DNA of 64,000 bases from Porticoccus sp002341315 (GTDB lineage: Bacteria; Pseudomonadota; Gammaproteobacteria; Pseudomonadales; Porticoccaceae). A model generated the notes under the pieces. That model was given only the letters and a program-made list of their open reading frames with translations, did not search any database and was not told where the DNA came from. The stretch lies in assembly GCF_047634355.1 (NCBI RefSeq), contig NZ_JBLIAL010000006.1; one strand, given 5' to 3'. The position numbers were made by a program, and so were the translations under genes. Positions within the stretch are counted from its first letter, which is position 1, and the number at the start of each line of letters is the position of its first letter. Positions 35,644 through 44,251 of the stretch are shown here, piece after piece.

Positions 35644-36549
35644 ATGAAGCAATACCTCGAGCTGATGCGCCACATTCGGGACAGTGGTGTCCGCAAGGAA
35701 GATCGCACCGGTACAGGCACCCTCAGCGTGTTTGGTTATCAGATGCGCTTCGACCTGACCGAGGGCTTTCCGCTGGTCACGACCAAGAAGGTTCACCTGA
35801 AATCGATCATTCATGAGCTGCTGTGGTTTATCCGTGGTGATACCAATATCCGCTATCTGGTGCAAAACGGCGTCAACATCTGGAACCATTGGCCGTTCCA
35901 GAGCTGGCTCAACCAGACCGGGCAGGCCGACGACTATCCCATGTACAGCGCCGAGTGGCGCGAGCAGATGAAGCTGTTCGTGGCGAAGATTCGCGAAGAT
36001 GAAGTCTTTGCCGCTCAATACGGCGATCTGGGGCCGGTCTATGGCCACCAGTGGCGCAACTTCGAGGGTGTGGATCAACTGGCTCAGGTGATTGGGGATA
36101 TTCGAAGCAATCCGGATTCCCGCCGTCTGATCGTCTCCGCCTGGAACCCCAAGGACATTCCGGTGATGGTCAAGTCCGGCCTGCCACCCTGCCACAGCCT
36201 GTTTCAGTTTTACGTCACTGACGGGCGGCTGTCCTGTCAGTTGTACCAGCGCAGTGCCGACGTGTTCCTCGGAGTGCCGTTCAATATTGCCTCCTATGCG
36301 CTGCTGACTCTGATGGTGGCCCAGGTCACCGGTCTGAAACCGGGGGATTTCGTGCATACCTTTGGCGATGCGCATCTCTACGCCAACCATGTGCAGCAGG
36401 TGGAAGAGCAGCTGGGGCGGTCGCCTTTGCCGCTCCCCCGTATGGTCATCAACCCAGCTGTGACCGATCTGTTCGACTTCCGCTTCGAGGATTTCGAACT
36501 GCTTGATTATCAGTCCCACGCCCCGATTTCAGCGCCGGTAGCGGTGTAA
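35644..36549 (+). CDS. thyA: Thymidylate synthase
   Basis: ThyA methylates dUMP to dTMP, oxidising methylene-THF to DHF, which FolA recycles. The 301-residue protein starts MKQYLELMRHIRDSGVRKED and has the folate and dUMP motifs, including LPPCHSLFQFYV with catalytic Cys183 and the C-terminal DFELLDYQSH before APISAPVAV. It is longer than E. coli ThyA (264) because of an insert after the INIW-like strand (about residues 85-125), as in several other bacteria. It is four bases upstream of folA. Confidence 0.97.
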   Translation: MKQYLELMRHIRDSGVRKEDRTGTGTLSVFGYQMRFDLTEGFPLVTTKKVHLKSIIHELLWFIRGDTNIRYLVQNGVNIWNHWPFQSWLNQTGQADDYPMYSAEWREQMKLFVAKIREDEVFAAQYGDLGPVYGHQWRNFEGVDQLAQVIGDIRSNPDSRRLIVSAWNPKDIPVMVKSGLPPCHSLFQFYVTDGRLSCQLYQRSADVFLGVPFNIASYALLTLMVAQVTGLKPGDFVHTFGDAHLYANHVQQVEEQLGRSPLPLPRMVINPAVTDLFDFRFEDFELLDYQSHAPISAPVAV

Positions 36550-36553
36550 CCCG

Positions 36554-37066
36554 ATGGTTTGTCTGACACTTTCCCTGATTGTTGCGATGGATCGAAATCG
36601 TGCCATTGGTAGAAATAATGCTTTGCCCTGGCGGTTGCCGGACGATTTGAAGTATTTCAAGTCGGTCACCATGGGCAAACCGATTCTGATGGGCCGCAAA
36701 ACCTTCGAGTCCATTGGCCGGCCATTGCCGGGGAGGCTGAATATCGTGATCAGCCGTGACCCCTGCTGGCAACACGCCGGTGTCATTTCAGCCACGTCGC
36801 TTGCCGATGCGATGGCACTGGCTGCTGCTGACCCCGGTGCTGTGGCCGCAGGAGAGGTGATGGTGATCGGTGGCGAGCAGATCTATCGCAGCGCCATTGA
36901 GCTGGCTGATCGGCTCTATATTACCCGGGTTGATACAGCGGTAGAGGGCGATGCCTTCTTCCCTGATTTCGATGAGACCTGTTGGCGGGAAGTGGCGCGA
37001 AAACAGCCGGAAAATCAGGCTGATATCCCCTACTACTTTCAGGTGCTCGAACGCCGCAGATGCTGA
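36554..37066 (+). CDS. folA: Dihydrofolate reductase
   Basis: FolA regenerates tetrahydrofolate for ThyA. The 170-residue protein has LIVAMDRNRAIGRNNALPWR at the substrate and NADPH site, DLKYFKSVTMGKPILMGRKT with the catalytic-site helix (the acidic Asp precedes LKYF), and VMVIGGEQIY near the cofactor. It starts four bases after the thyA stop. Plus-strand transcription may run on into the TonB operon, although a Fur-type site suggests that this has its own promoter. Confidence 0.97.
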   Translation: MVCLTLSLIVAMDRNRAIGRNNALPWRLPDDLKYFKSVTMGKPILMGRKTFESIGRPLPGRLNIVISRDPCWQHAGVISATSLADAMALAAADPGAVAAGEVMVIGGEQIYRSAIELADRLYITRVDTAVEGDAFFPDFDETCWREVARKQPENQADIPYYFQVLERRRC

Positions 37067-37104
37067 TACCGGTTACAGTCGGACTATTTGCTTGTTCAGT
37101 AAAT

Positions 37105-37123
37105 TGTAATGATAATAGTTAGC
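37105..37123 (+). promoter_or_regulatory. Probable Fur-binding site (iron box)
   Basis: The 19 bases TGTAATGATAATAGTTAGC match 14 of 19 positions of the Fur consensus (GATAATGATAATCATTATC). It lies about 30 bases ahead of the likely GTG start (37154) of a TonB2-type operon, whose products drive uptake of iron chelates, so repression by Fur with iron is the simplest reading. Confidence 0.55.
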
Positions 37124-37153
37124 TTCTTCTGTTTTGGTTGTGTTGGAGTTTCT

Positions 37154-37999
37154 GTGATTTTCAATCGATTGCTCTCACGTTTCATGCCTGTTAGTGGCGT
37201 CATCGACCGGGTTGAGGAAAACCGGATTTGTGGCCCGCTCAGGGGTGTGTTGCTGCTGGTTAGTGCTTCTTTGATGATGGTGTCCGCCACCCAGGCGGCG
37301 GATGTCGATGATGTTGTGGCAGCGGAAAAAGCCAAGATTGGCGCCGCGAAATCGTCCCAGCAACGGGTGGACACAATCGCCGACGAAGCAGATGAATTGT
37401 TTCAGAGTTTCAAGCAGGTCAACAAACAGATTGAGGGGCTGAAGGTCTATAACGCCCAACTGGATGCGCAGTTGGCGGATCAGCGCCAGACCATCACCGA
37501 CCTGGAGTCCTCTATCGAGAATGCCACACTGATGGAACGGCAGATCACGCCACTCACCCTCAAAATGATCAACGCTCTGGAGCAGTTTGTCTCTCTGGAT
37601 ATGCCGTTTCTGCTGGATGAGCGTCGCGACCGCATTGCCCGTTTGCACGCCAACCTGTCGCGTGCTGATTTGAGCAGTGCAGAAAAATTTCGTCAGGTGT
37701 TGGAAGCCTACAAAATCGAGAGTGAATACGGTGCCCGCATCGACAACTACACGGACACCGTCATGATGGATGGCAAGCCTCGCGAGGTGATCCTGTTGCG
37801 TGTGGGCCGCATCGCGCTGATTTATCAAACGCCCGATCAGCAGATCACTGCGGCCTGGGATCAACGGAGTCGCAGCTGGCAGGTTCTCGACAGCGGTGAT
37901 TATCGCAGTGCGGTCGCAGAGGGTATTCGCATTGCCCGAAAACGGGCGGCTGTGGATATGCTTCAGTTGCCGATTCCGGCACCGGAGGTGGTGCAATGA
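37154..37999 (+). CDS. DUF3450 family periplasmic protein of the TonB2 operon
   Basis: The protein has an uncleaved-looking leader then a signal-type hydrophobic stretch (RGVLLLVSASLMMVSATQA) and a coiled-coil region (QVNKQIEGLKVYNAQLDAQL) followed by the DUF3450 domain. I prefer GTG 37154, which follows GGAG by five bases; the in-frame ATG at 37109 falls inside the Fur box and would be unlikely as a translation start, while ATG 37184 is also possible. DUF3450 genes are usually next to TonB2-type exbB/exbD/tonB. Its stop overlaps the next start by four bases. Confidence 0.85.
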   Translation: MIFNRLLSRFMPVSGVIDRVEENRICGPLRGVLLLVSASLMMVSATQAADVDDVVAAEKAKIGAAKSSQQRVDTIADEADELFQSFKQVNKQIEGLKVYNAQLDAQLADQRQTITDLESSIENATLMERQITPLTLKMINALEQFVSLDMPFLLDERRDRIARLHANLSRADLSSAEKFRQVLEAYKIESEYGARIDNYTDTVMMDGKPREVILLRVGRIALIYQTPDQQITAAWDQRSRSWQVLDSGDYRSAVAEGIRIARKRAAVDMLQLPIPAPEVVQ

Positions 38000-39366
38000 A
38001 CCGCTCTCTCCTTCAATCACTGTTACTGGGGTTCGCCTTGCTATTGCCGGCATCCGGTGCCGTCCAGGCAGAGGATGCCGCTTCCCTGGATGAGCTGCTG
38101 ACGCTGATCAAAAATGCCCGGCTGAGTGAGTCCAGGGAACAATCGGAACGGGAGGCGGCATTCCGGCGAGCCAGGTCCGAGCGTGCCGAACTGTTAAAGC
38201 AGGCAAAGGCTGAGCTCGCTGCCGAGGAGCGCCGCTCCGAAACACTGGAAAAGAGCTTTGCTGAAAACGAAATTAAAGTGGCTGCCCTGCGCGAGCAGTT
38301 GCAGACCCGGCTCGGCTCCCTCAGGGAAATGTTCGGTCATCTGACGGCAGCTGCCGGGGATACCCGCACAACTCTGAACAACTCTCTGGTGAGTGCCCAG
38401 TACCCGGATCGTACGGATTTTCTTGATGATATGATCGAACGGATGAGTGGTAACACCCGGTTGCCTTCACTGGACGATATTGAGCAGCTCTGGTACGAAA
38501 TCAATCGCGAGATGGTCGAGGGCGGGCGCGTGGTGAGCTTCCCTGCCACTGTGGTCACCGCAGAGGGTGAGCGAGTCCAGCAGCAGGTTGTGAGAGTCGG
38601 CCTGTTCAACTTGCTCTCGAATGGTGCCTATCTGCACTATCCGCCAGGAACCGAGATGATCACAGAGCTGCCGCGACAGCCTGGGCGCGATTACAGAAAA
38701 GCCGCGCAGACGTTACAGGCGGCCAAAGAAGGTTTTACACGTACCGGCATTGATCCCACTGGACCGAGTGGCGGCACCCTGCTGTCCGCCCTTATGGATA
38801 GTCCGGGTTGGCTGGAGCGCTGGCATCAGGGCGGCTGGATCGGTTATCTCATTACAGCACTCGGCGTGATTGCGCTACTGCTGGCAGGCTGGCGTTTTGC
38901 CGTACTCTCCACCATATCCCGCCGGGTCACAGCGCAGCTGAACAATCCCAGCGCCGATCTCAACAATCCACTGGGCCGGGTGCTCAGGGTGGGCGAGGAT
39001 CATCGTGGCGCTGATGCAGAATCGCTGGAGTTAAAACTGCACGAGCAGGTGCTCAAGGAGCGGCCCACTATTGAGTCAGGTCTGGGGCTGTTAAAAATCA
39101 TTGCCATGGTGGCCCCGTTGATGGGGTTGCTGGGTACTGTCACCGGCATGATTGTCACGTTCCAGGCGATTACCCTGTTTGGCACGGGCGACCCAAAAAC
39201 CATGGCTGGCGGTATCTCGGCGGCACTGGTGACGACGGTGCTCGGCCTGTGTGTGGCGATTCCCACGGTGCTGCTGCATGCCCTGATTAACAGTCCGGCC
39301 CAGCGAGTACTGCATATTCTGGAAGAGCAGAGTGCCGGCATTGTGGCAGAGCAAACCGAGGCTTGA
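37996..39366 (+). CDS. MotA/TolQ/ExbB proton-channel family protein (TtpC-like)
   Basis: The 456-residue protein has a signal peptide (1-25), a periplasmic charged coiled coil (about 40-115), a periplasmic domain, and a C-terminal MotA/TolQ/ExbB region with three spans around residues 278-300, 370-392 and 405-430. Motifs such as MVAPLMGLLGTVTGMIVTFQ and GGISAALVTTVLGLCVAIPT mark the proton-channel domain. It matches TtpC, the extra component of Vibrio TonB2 systems. It is translationally coupled to the DUF3450 gene. Confidence 0.9.
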   Translation: MNRSLLQSLLLGFALLLPASGAVQAEDAASLDELLTLIKNARLSESREQSEREAAFRRARSERAELLKQAKAELAAEERRSETLEKSFAENEIKVAALREQLQTRLGSLREMFGHLTAAAGDTRTTLNNSLVSAQYPDRTDFLDDMIERMSGNTRLPSLDDIEQLWYEINREMVEGGRVVSFPATVVTAEGERVQQQVVRVGLFNLLSNGAYLHYPPGTEMITELPRQPGRDYRKAAQTLQAAKEGFTRTGIDPTGPSGGTLLSALMDSPGWLERWHQGGWIGYLITALGVIALLLAGWRFAVLSTISRRVTAQLNNPSADLNNPLGRVLRVGEDHRGADAESLELKLHEQVLKERPTIESGLGLLKIIAMVAPLMGLLGTVTGMIVTFQAITLFGTGDPKTMAGGISAALVTTVLGLCVAIPTVLLHALINSPAQRVLHILEEQSAGIVAEQTEA

Positions 39367-39369
39367 GCC

Positions 39370-39885
39370 GTGTTGTTGTTGGAAGATATTGGCAAGTTTC
39401 TCGATGCCGGCGGACCTGTTCTGCTGGTTATAGCGCTGTTGCTGCTGGTGATGTGGACCCTGATCTTCGAACGGGTATGGTATTTTCGCACGGTGCTCAG
39501 GAATGACATCCGTGTGGTGCTCGATTATTGGGAAGCCCGCGCAGAGCGACGTTCGGTGAGGGCACACCAGATCCGTGAGGCATTGATCTCCCGGGTGGCG
39601 CTGAAGCTCAATCGTAACCTGTCACTGATTCGGGCGCTCATGACTGTCGCTCCTCTGCTGGGTCTGCTGGGGACAGTGACCGGTATGATCGGTGTCTTCC
39701 AGGTATTATCCCTCAGTGGTGGTGGCGATGCCCGCGCCATGGCCGCTGGCGTCTCCCAGGCCACTATCCCCACTATGGCCGGGATGGTGGCAGCGCTGTC
39801 CGGGGTTTTTGCCAATACCTATTTGCGTCGCGTGGCCGAGCGGGAGCGATTGCTACTGGCCGACCATCTGACCATGGACCACTGA
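39370..39885 (+). CDS. exbB: Biopolymer transport protein ExbB (TonB2 type)
   Basis: The 171-residue ExbB/TolQ-family protein has spans near 15-38, 88-112 and 125-147, with MTVAPLLGLLGTVTGMIGVF and AGVSQATIPTMAGMVAAL. It forms the proton channel energising TonB with ExbD. The start is GTG 39370, three bases after the TtpC-like stop. It is shorter than typical ExbB (about 220-240), as usual for the TonB2 form. Confidence 0.92.
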   Translation: MLLLEDIGKFLDAGGPVLLVIALLLLVMWTLIFERVWYFRTVLRNDIRVVLDYWEARAERRSVRAHQIREALISRVALKLNRNLSLIRALMTVAPLLGLLGTVTGMIGVFQVLSLSGGGDARAMAAGVSQATIPTMAGMVAALSGVFANTYLRRVAERERLLLADHLTMDH

Positions 39886-39899
39886 GGTAATGGACGACG

Positions 39900-40301
39900 A
39901 TGCGTGACAGAATTTACCGCCAGCCGGATCCCCCCCAATCGATTGACTTGACTCCCATGCTTGACGTGGTTTTTATCATGCTGATTTTTTTTATTGTCAC
40001 GGCCACGTTTATACGCGAGCCCGGTATTGATGTGGACCGTGCGGTCGCCGTCACCGGTGCCGGGCAAGCACCCGCCATTCTGGTGGCAGTCGGTCAGGAT
40101 GACAGCATCTGGATCGACCAGCAAAAGGTGGAGTCGGGCAACTTGCGTCTGCATATTCTGCGTCTGCGCACTGAAAATCCCCACGGAGGACTGGTGATCC
40201 AGGCAGATGGCCGAGCGGCCATGGCAACCCTGTCCCAAGTGGCTGATGCAGCGCGTTCGGCCGGGATAGATAACGTCTCTGTTTCAACCCGGAGTCCCTG
40301 A
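39900..40301 (+). CDS. exbD: Biopolymer transport protein ExbD (TonB2 type)
   Basis: The 133-residue protein has one span (about 22-42) preceded by the family motif SIDLTPMLDVVFIMLIFFIV, in which the membrane Asp is the proton-carrying residue. The C-terminal periplasmic domain contains LVIQADGRAAMATLSQVAD. It follows exbB after 14 bases and precedes tonB after five, so the three form one unit. Confidence 0.95.
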   Translation: MRDRIYRQPDPPQSIDLTPMLDVVFIMLIFFIVTATFIREPGIDVDRAVAVTGAGQAPAILVAVGQDDSIWIDQQKVESGNLRLHILRLRTENPHGGLVIQADGRAAMATLSQVADAARSAGIDNVSVSTRSP

Positions 40302-40306
40302 AACTC

Positions 40307-40912
40307 ATGGTGTTGATGCGGTATGCACTGGCGGCGGTTCTCGGTTTGATCATGACGTTGGCACTGTTGCTGGGCATGCATGGGCTCATCACAGCTTCGG
40401 GTGGGACTGAGCCGGACAGGTCATTGCGAAAAATAGCGGATATCTGGCAACCGCAACGAACCATTGAGGAGCACCGCAAGGTAACCCGGCCGGAAAAACC
40501 CCGGGAGGCTGAGCGTCCGCCACCCCCGGTACCCGACCTCCAGGTCAATATTGAGACGCCGAAAGGTCCCGTCGATATGATGACGCCTGCAATGGAGGGC
40601 CTGCAGGTGGGGCTCGGCGGCTCATTTACCCGCGATTCGGATTACATTCCCGTCTATGTGCCCCAGCCCGATTATCCCCCCATGGCCCTGCGGCAGGGTG
40701 TGGAGGGTTATGCGGTGGTGGAAGTGGTCATCACAGTTACCGGCAGTGTGCGGGATGTCAAACTGCTCGAAGAATCCCCGGCCAATAAGGGTTTTGGCAA
40801 ATATGCCCTGAGAGCGGCAGAAAAACTCAAATACAAGCCCCGGGTTATCGATGGCAAGGCAGAAGAGGTGCCGGGTGTGTTGTATAAATTTTCTTTCCAG
40901 ATTGCCAGGTAG
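40307..40912 (+). CDS. tonB: Energy transducer TonB (TonB2 type)
   Basis: The 201-residue protein has an N-terminal anchor (ALAAVLGLIMTLALLLGMH), a charged, Pro-rich linker (RPEKPREAERPPPPVPDLQ) and the TonB C-terminal domain, starting YPPMALRQGVEGYAVVEVVI and ending at VLYKFSFQIAR. The linker is shorter than in classical TonB. It transmits energy to outer-membrane receptors; the receptor cannot be identified, as none is encoded in this window. Confidence 0.92.
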   Translation: MVLMRYALAAVLGLIMTLALLLGMHGLITASGGTEPDRSLRKIADIWQPQRTIEEHRKVTRPEKPREAERPPPPVPDLQVNIETPKGPVDMMTPAMEGLQVGLGGSFTRDSDYIPVYVPQPDYPPMALRQGVEGYAVVEVVITVTGSVRDVKLLEESPANKGFGKYALRAAEKLKYKPRVIDGKAEEVPGVLYKFSFQIAR

Positions 40913-40915
40913 GTA

Positions 40916-42265
40916 ATGAAGCTATTGCAACAGCGGATGGGGTTGGGTCGTTGGTGGCTGTTGGCGGTGCTGGTGTTGGGGCCGGTTCAGCCCTGGGCTG
41001 TATCCGAGAAGGCCGCCGAACAGCGACAGTATCAGGACACCAAGACCCGTCAGAGACAGGCGGTTGGACAGGCCTGCGCCAATCAACTGGAGCCCCTTCA
41101 GGCGGCGTTGCAAGGCGACAGTGCACCGTCCCGGGCCCAACTCAGTGAATTGATTGAACAGCTGGGCAGTCTGCTGGACCGGCCCTGCAGTTCCAGTTAT
41201 GAAAAATCACAAATCTACAACTTGCTGGGCTATAGCCACTATTCTCTGGAGCAGTATCCCCGCGCTATCGACAACTACCTGAAAATGCTCGCCGAGCCAG
41301 AGGTGGACGATCGGCAGAAAATGGCTACCCGCTATACCGTGGCCCAGCTGTATTTCATACAGGAGGATTATGGCCGGGCTGCCCGGCAGCTGGAAACCTG
41401 GCTGACGGAAACGCCGGAGCCAGGCAGCGATGGACGTATGTTGCTGGCTCAAGCGTATTATTACCTCAAGCGTCAGGACGAATCCCTGCGTCTGGTTAAC
41501 CAGATCGTAGGGGAGGCATTGTCCAGTGGAAAAATACCCAAGGAGAGCTGGTGGTCCCTGCAGCGTGTACTTTTCTACGAGCGGGGCGAGTATCAGAAAG
41601 TGATAGCAGTGCTCAAGCAGCTGGTGACGCACTATCCCGGCACGCGCTACTGGCAGCAGTTGGGCGGGATTTTTGGCCAGCTTGAGCGGAGTGGTGATCA
41701 GCTTGCCGTGATGGACCTGCTGCATTTGCAGCGACAATTAAAGGATCAACGGCAGTTGCTGTCCCTGGCGTATCTCTATCTGGGTGCAGAGGTGCCTTTT
41801 CGGGCCGCCAGCATTCTCGATGAAGGCATGAGCAGTGGTGTCATTGAGCCGACGGCAAAGAACCTGGAGACACTGGGTGGCGCCTGGCAGCTGGCGCGCG
41901 AGACCGACAAGGCGTTGCCGGTGTTGCAGCGGGCGGCCAATCTGTCGGATAGCGGGGCAATTGCTTCCCGGTTGGCATCTGCCTATCTGGATGCCAACGA
42001 TAATTCGGCCGCTGTTCGGGAGGCGCGCAATGCCCTGCGCAAAGGCGACTTGTCCCGCCCTGCCCTGACGCATCTCACCCTCGGCGCGGCACTGGTCAAC
42101 CTGAACTGTTATCGAGAGGCAGAGCCGGTATTTGAGGCGGCGGCAGCGGATCAACATGTCCGGAAAACTGCCCGGCAGTGGTTGCAATATGTTCGCAGCG
42201 AAGCGGCCCGCAGAGAAAAACTCATGGAAATGGACGCGGATATCGCGGGTTGCCAATCAATTTAG
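40916..42265 (+). CDS. Periplasmic TPR-repeat protein of the TonB2 operon
   Basis: The 449-residue protein has a signal-type N-terminus (WWLLAVLVLGPVQPWA) and many TPR-like helical hairpins from about residue 70 to 430, including YNLLGYSHYSLEQYPRAIDN and HLTLGAALVNLNCYREAEPV. It starts three bases after tonB. TPR proteins are frequent last genes of TonB2 clusters (TtpB/TtpA-like) and may help coupling to receptors, but the role is inferred from position. A bidirectional terminator follows. Confidence 0.85.
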   Translation: MKLLQQRMGLGRWWLLAVLVLGPVQPWAVSEKAAEQRQYQDTKTRQRQAVGQACANQLEPLQAALQGDSAPSRAQLSELIEQLGSLLDRPCSSSYEKSQIYNLLGYSHYSLEQYPRAIDNYLKMLAEPEVDDRQKMATRYTVAQLYFIQEDYGRAARQLETWLTETPEPGSDGRMLLAQAYYYLKRQDESLRLVNQIVGEALSSGKIPKESWWSLQRVLFYERGEYQKVIAVLKQLVTHYPGTRYWQQLGGIFGQLERSGDQLAVMDLLHLQRQLKDQRQLLSLAYLYLGAEVPFRAASILDEGMSSGVIEPTAKNLETLGGAWQLARETDKALPVLQRAANLSDSGAIASRLASAYLDANDNSAAVREARNALRKGDLSRPALTHLTLGAALVNLNCYREAEPVFEAAAADQHVRKTARQWLQYVRSEAARREKLMEMDADIAGCQSI

Positions 42266-42290
42266 AGACTGCGCACACTAATTTATCAGA

Positions 42291-42320
42291 TAAAAAACCG
42301 GCCTTGTTAGCCGGTTTTTT
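42291..42320. terminator. Bidirectional intrinsic terminator
   Basis: AACCGGC (42296-42302), a seven-base loop and GCCGGTT (42310-42316) form a stem flanked by A6 on the left and T6 on the right. Both strands therefore read a hairpin followed by T residues. It separates the convergent TonB operon and ilvD. Confidence 0.8.
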
Positions 42321-42338
42321 GATATTGGCAGCCTTTGG

Positions 42339-44180
42339 CTATTTGATAGTGATCAGGTTCAGATCACGCACGGCGCCACGGTCGGCGCTGGTCGCCAGTG
42401 CGGCATACGCCTGCAGTGCAGCAGATACCCGGCGAGGCCGTTTTTCCACTGGATACCAGCCCAGGTCATCCTGTTCGACGCGGCGCTCCGCCAGTTGCTG
42501 GTCGCTGAGTGCCACGTTGATGGTGCGCCCGGGGATATCAATTTCAATGATATCGCCATCTCTGACCAGGCCGATGGCCCCGCCGGCGGCGGCTTCAGGA
42601 GAGACGTGGCCGATGGACAGGCCGGAGGTCCCCCCCGAAAAACGCCCGTCGGTGATCAGCGCACAGTCCTTGCCCAGCCCTTTCGACTTGAGATAGCTGG
42701 TGGGGTAGAGCATCTCCTGCATACCCGGGCCACCACGGGGCCCTTCATAGCGAATAATAACAACGTCGCCGGCTTTGACCCGGTCGTTGAGAATATCCTC
42801 GACGGCCTGATCCTGACTTTCACAAATATGGGCCGGACCGGAGAAAACCAGAATTGAGTCATCCACACCGGAGGTTTTCACCACACAGCCGTTGAGGGCG
42901 ATATTGCCATACAGTACGGCCAGCCCCCCCTCCAGACTGAAGGCGTGCTCCAGGCTGCGGATACAACCGTTTTGGCGGTCGGCATCGAGAGAACTCCAAC
43001 GGGTATCCTGGCTGAAGGCCTGTTGGGTGGGGATTCCGGCGGGGCCGGCCTTGAAGAATTTTGCCAGCGCATCGTCATTGTTGCGCATGATATCCCAGCG
43101 GGACAAGGCCGCCGCCATGGTCGGTGTGTGAACTGTAGAGACATCGGTGTGAAGCAGTCCCGCGCGATCCAGTTCGCCGAGAATGCCGAACACGCCACCG
43201 GCACGATGCACGTCCTCGACGTGATATTTCGGGGTGCTGGGCGCCACCTTGCAGAGTTGTGGGACTTTCCGCGACAGCCGGTCGATGTCGGCCATGGTGA
43301 AGTCCACGTCGGCTTCCTGGGCGGCGGCCAGAAGATGAAGGATGGTATTGGTGGAGCCGCCCATGGCGATGTCCATGGTCATGGCATTTTCAAACGCCTC
43401 AAAGCTGGCAATGGAGCGAGGCAGTACGGCCAGATGATCTTCTTCGTAATACTCCCGGGCCATTGAGACGATGCGGCGACCGGCTTCTTCAAAGAGTCTG
43501 CGGCGGTCCGCATGGGTCGCCAGGGTGGTGCCATTGCCCGGCAGGGACAACCCCAGCGCTTCGGTAAGACAGTTCATCGAATTGGCCGTAAACATCCCCG
43601 AGCAGGAACCACAGGTGGGGCAGGCGGAGCGTTCATATTCATTGGCTTTTTCGTCGGAGGCATCGGGATCAGCGGCTATCACCATGGCATCCACCAGATC
43701 CAGCTTATGCTCGGAAAGCTTGGTTTTGCCAGCTTCCATGGGCCCGCCTGAGACAAAAATGGTCGGTATATTGAGGCGCATCGCCGCCATTAGCATACCG
43801 GGGGTGATCTTGTCACAGTTGGATATACACACCAGTGCATCGGCACAGTGGGCATTCACCATGTATTCCACCGAGTCGGCGATAATATCCCGCGAAGGCA
43901 GTGAGTAGAGCATGCCGTCGTGGCCCATGGCGATACCATCATCCACGGCAATCGTATTGAATTCCTTGCCCACCCCGCCGGCTTTTTCGATTTCGCCGAT
44001 GACTAGTTGGCCCATGTCTTTCAGGTGGACATGCCCCGGCACGAATTGGGTAAAGGAATTGGCAACGGCGATGATCGGCTTGTCAAAGTCGCCATCTTTC
44101 ATGCCGGTGGCCCGCCACAGGGCGCGGGCACCAGACATGTTGCGGCCTTGGGTGGTGGTGTGTGAGCGATATACCGGCAT
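42339..44180 (-). CDS. ilvD: Dihydroxy-acid dehydratase
   Basis: IlvD dehydrates dihydroxy acids in branched-chain amino acid synthesis and binds an iron-sulfur cluster. The start at 44180 (MPVYRSHTTTQGRNMSGARA) gives 613 residues, close to E. coli; an ORF extension to 44219 is unsupported. Cluster ligands are visible in CISNCDKITPGML and CPTCGSCSGMF, and GSTNTILHLLAAA and DGRFSGGTSGLSIGH are typical. In Pseudomonas it lies near folA; here the TonB2 operon is between. Confidence 0.97.
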   Translation of the reverse strand: MPVYRSHTTTQGRNMSGARALWRATGMKDGDFDKPIIAVANSFTQFVPGHVHLKDMGQLVIGEIEKAGGVGKEFNTIAVDDGIAMGHDGMLYSLPSRDIIADSVEYMVNAHCADALVCISNCDKITPGMLMAAMRLNIPTIFVSGGPMEAGKTKLSEHKLDLVDAMVIAADPDASDEKANEYERSACPTCGSCSGMFTANSMNCLTEALGLSLPGNGTTLATHADRRRLFEEAGRRIVSMAREYYEEDHLAVLPRSIASFEAFENAMTMDIAMGGSTNTILHLLAAAQEADVDFTMADIDRLSRKVPQLCKVAPSTPKYHVEDVHRAGGVFGILGELDRAGLLHTDVSTVHTPTMAAALSRWDIMRNNDDALAKFFKAGPAGIPTQQAFSQDTRWSSLDADRQNGCIRSLEHAFSLEGGLAVLYGNIALNGCVVKTSGVDDSILVFSGPAHICESQDQAVEDILNDRVKAGDVVIIRYEGPRGGPGMQEMLYPTSYLKSKGLGKDCALITDGRFSGGTSGLSIGHVSPEAAAGGAIGLVRDGDIIEIDIPGRTINVALSDQQLAERRVEQDDLGWYPVEKRPRRVSAALQAYAALATSADRGAVRDLNLITIK

Positions 44181-44251
44181 GATTGGCCTCTTCTCTTTCG
44201 CAATAAAACAGGGCGCCAAGGATAGCAGAGACCGGTCCGGGTAATCAGCAG

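Noticed and set aside
35542..36519. 325-codon frame antisense to thyA
   Set aside because: thyA with its active site is unmistakable on the plus strand; this frame has no known domain.
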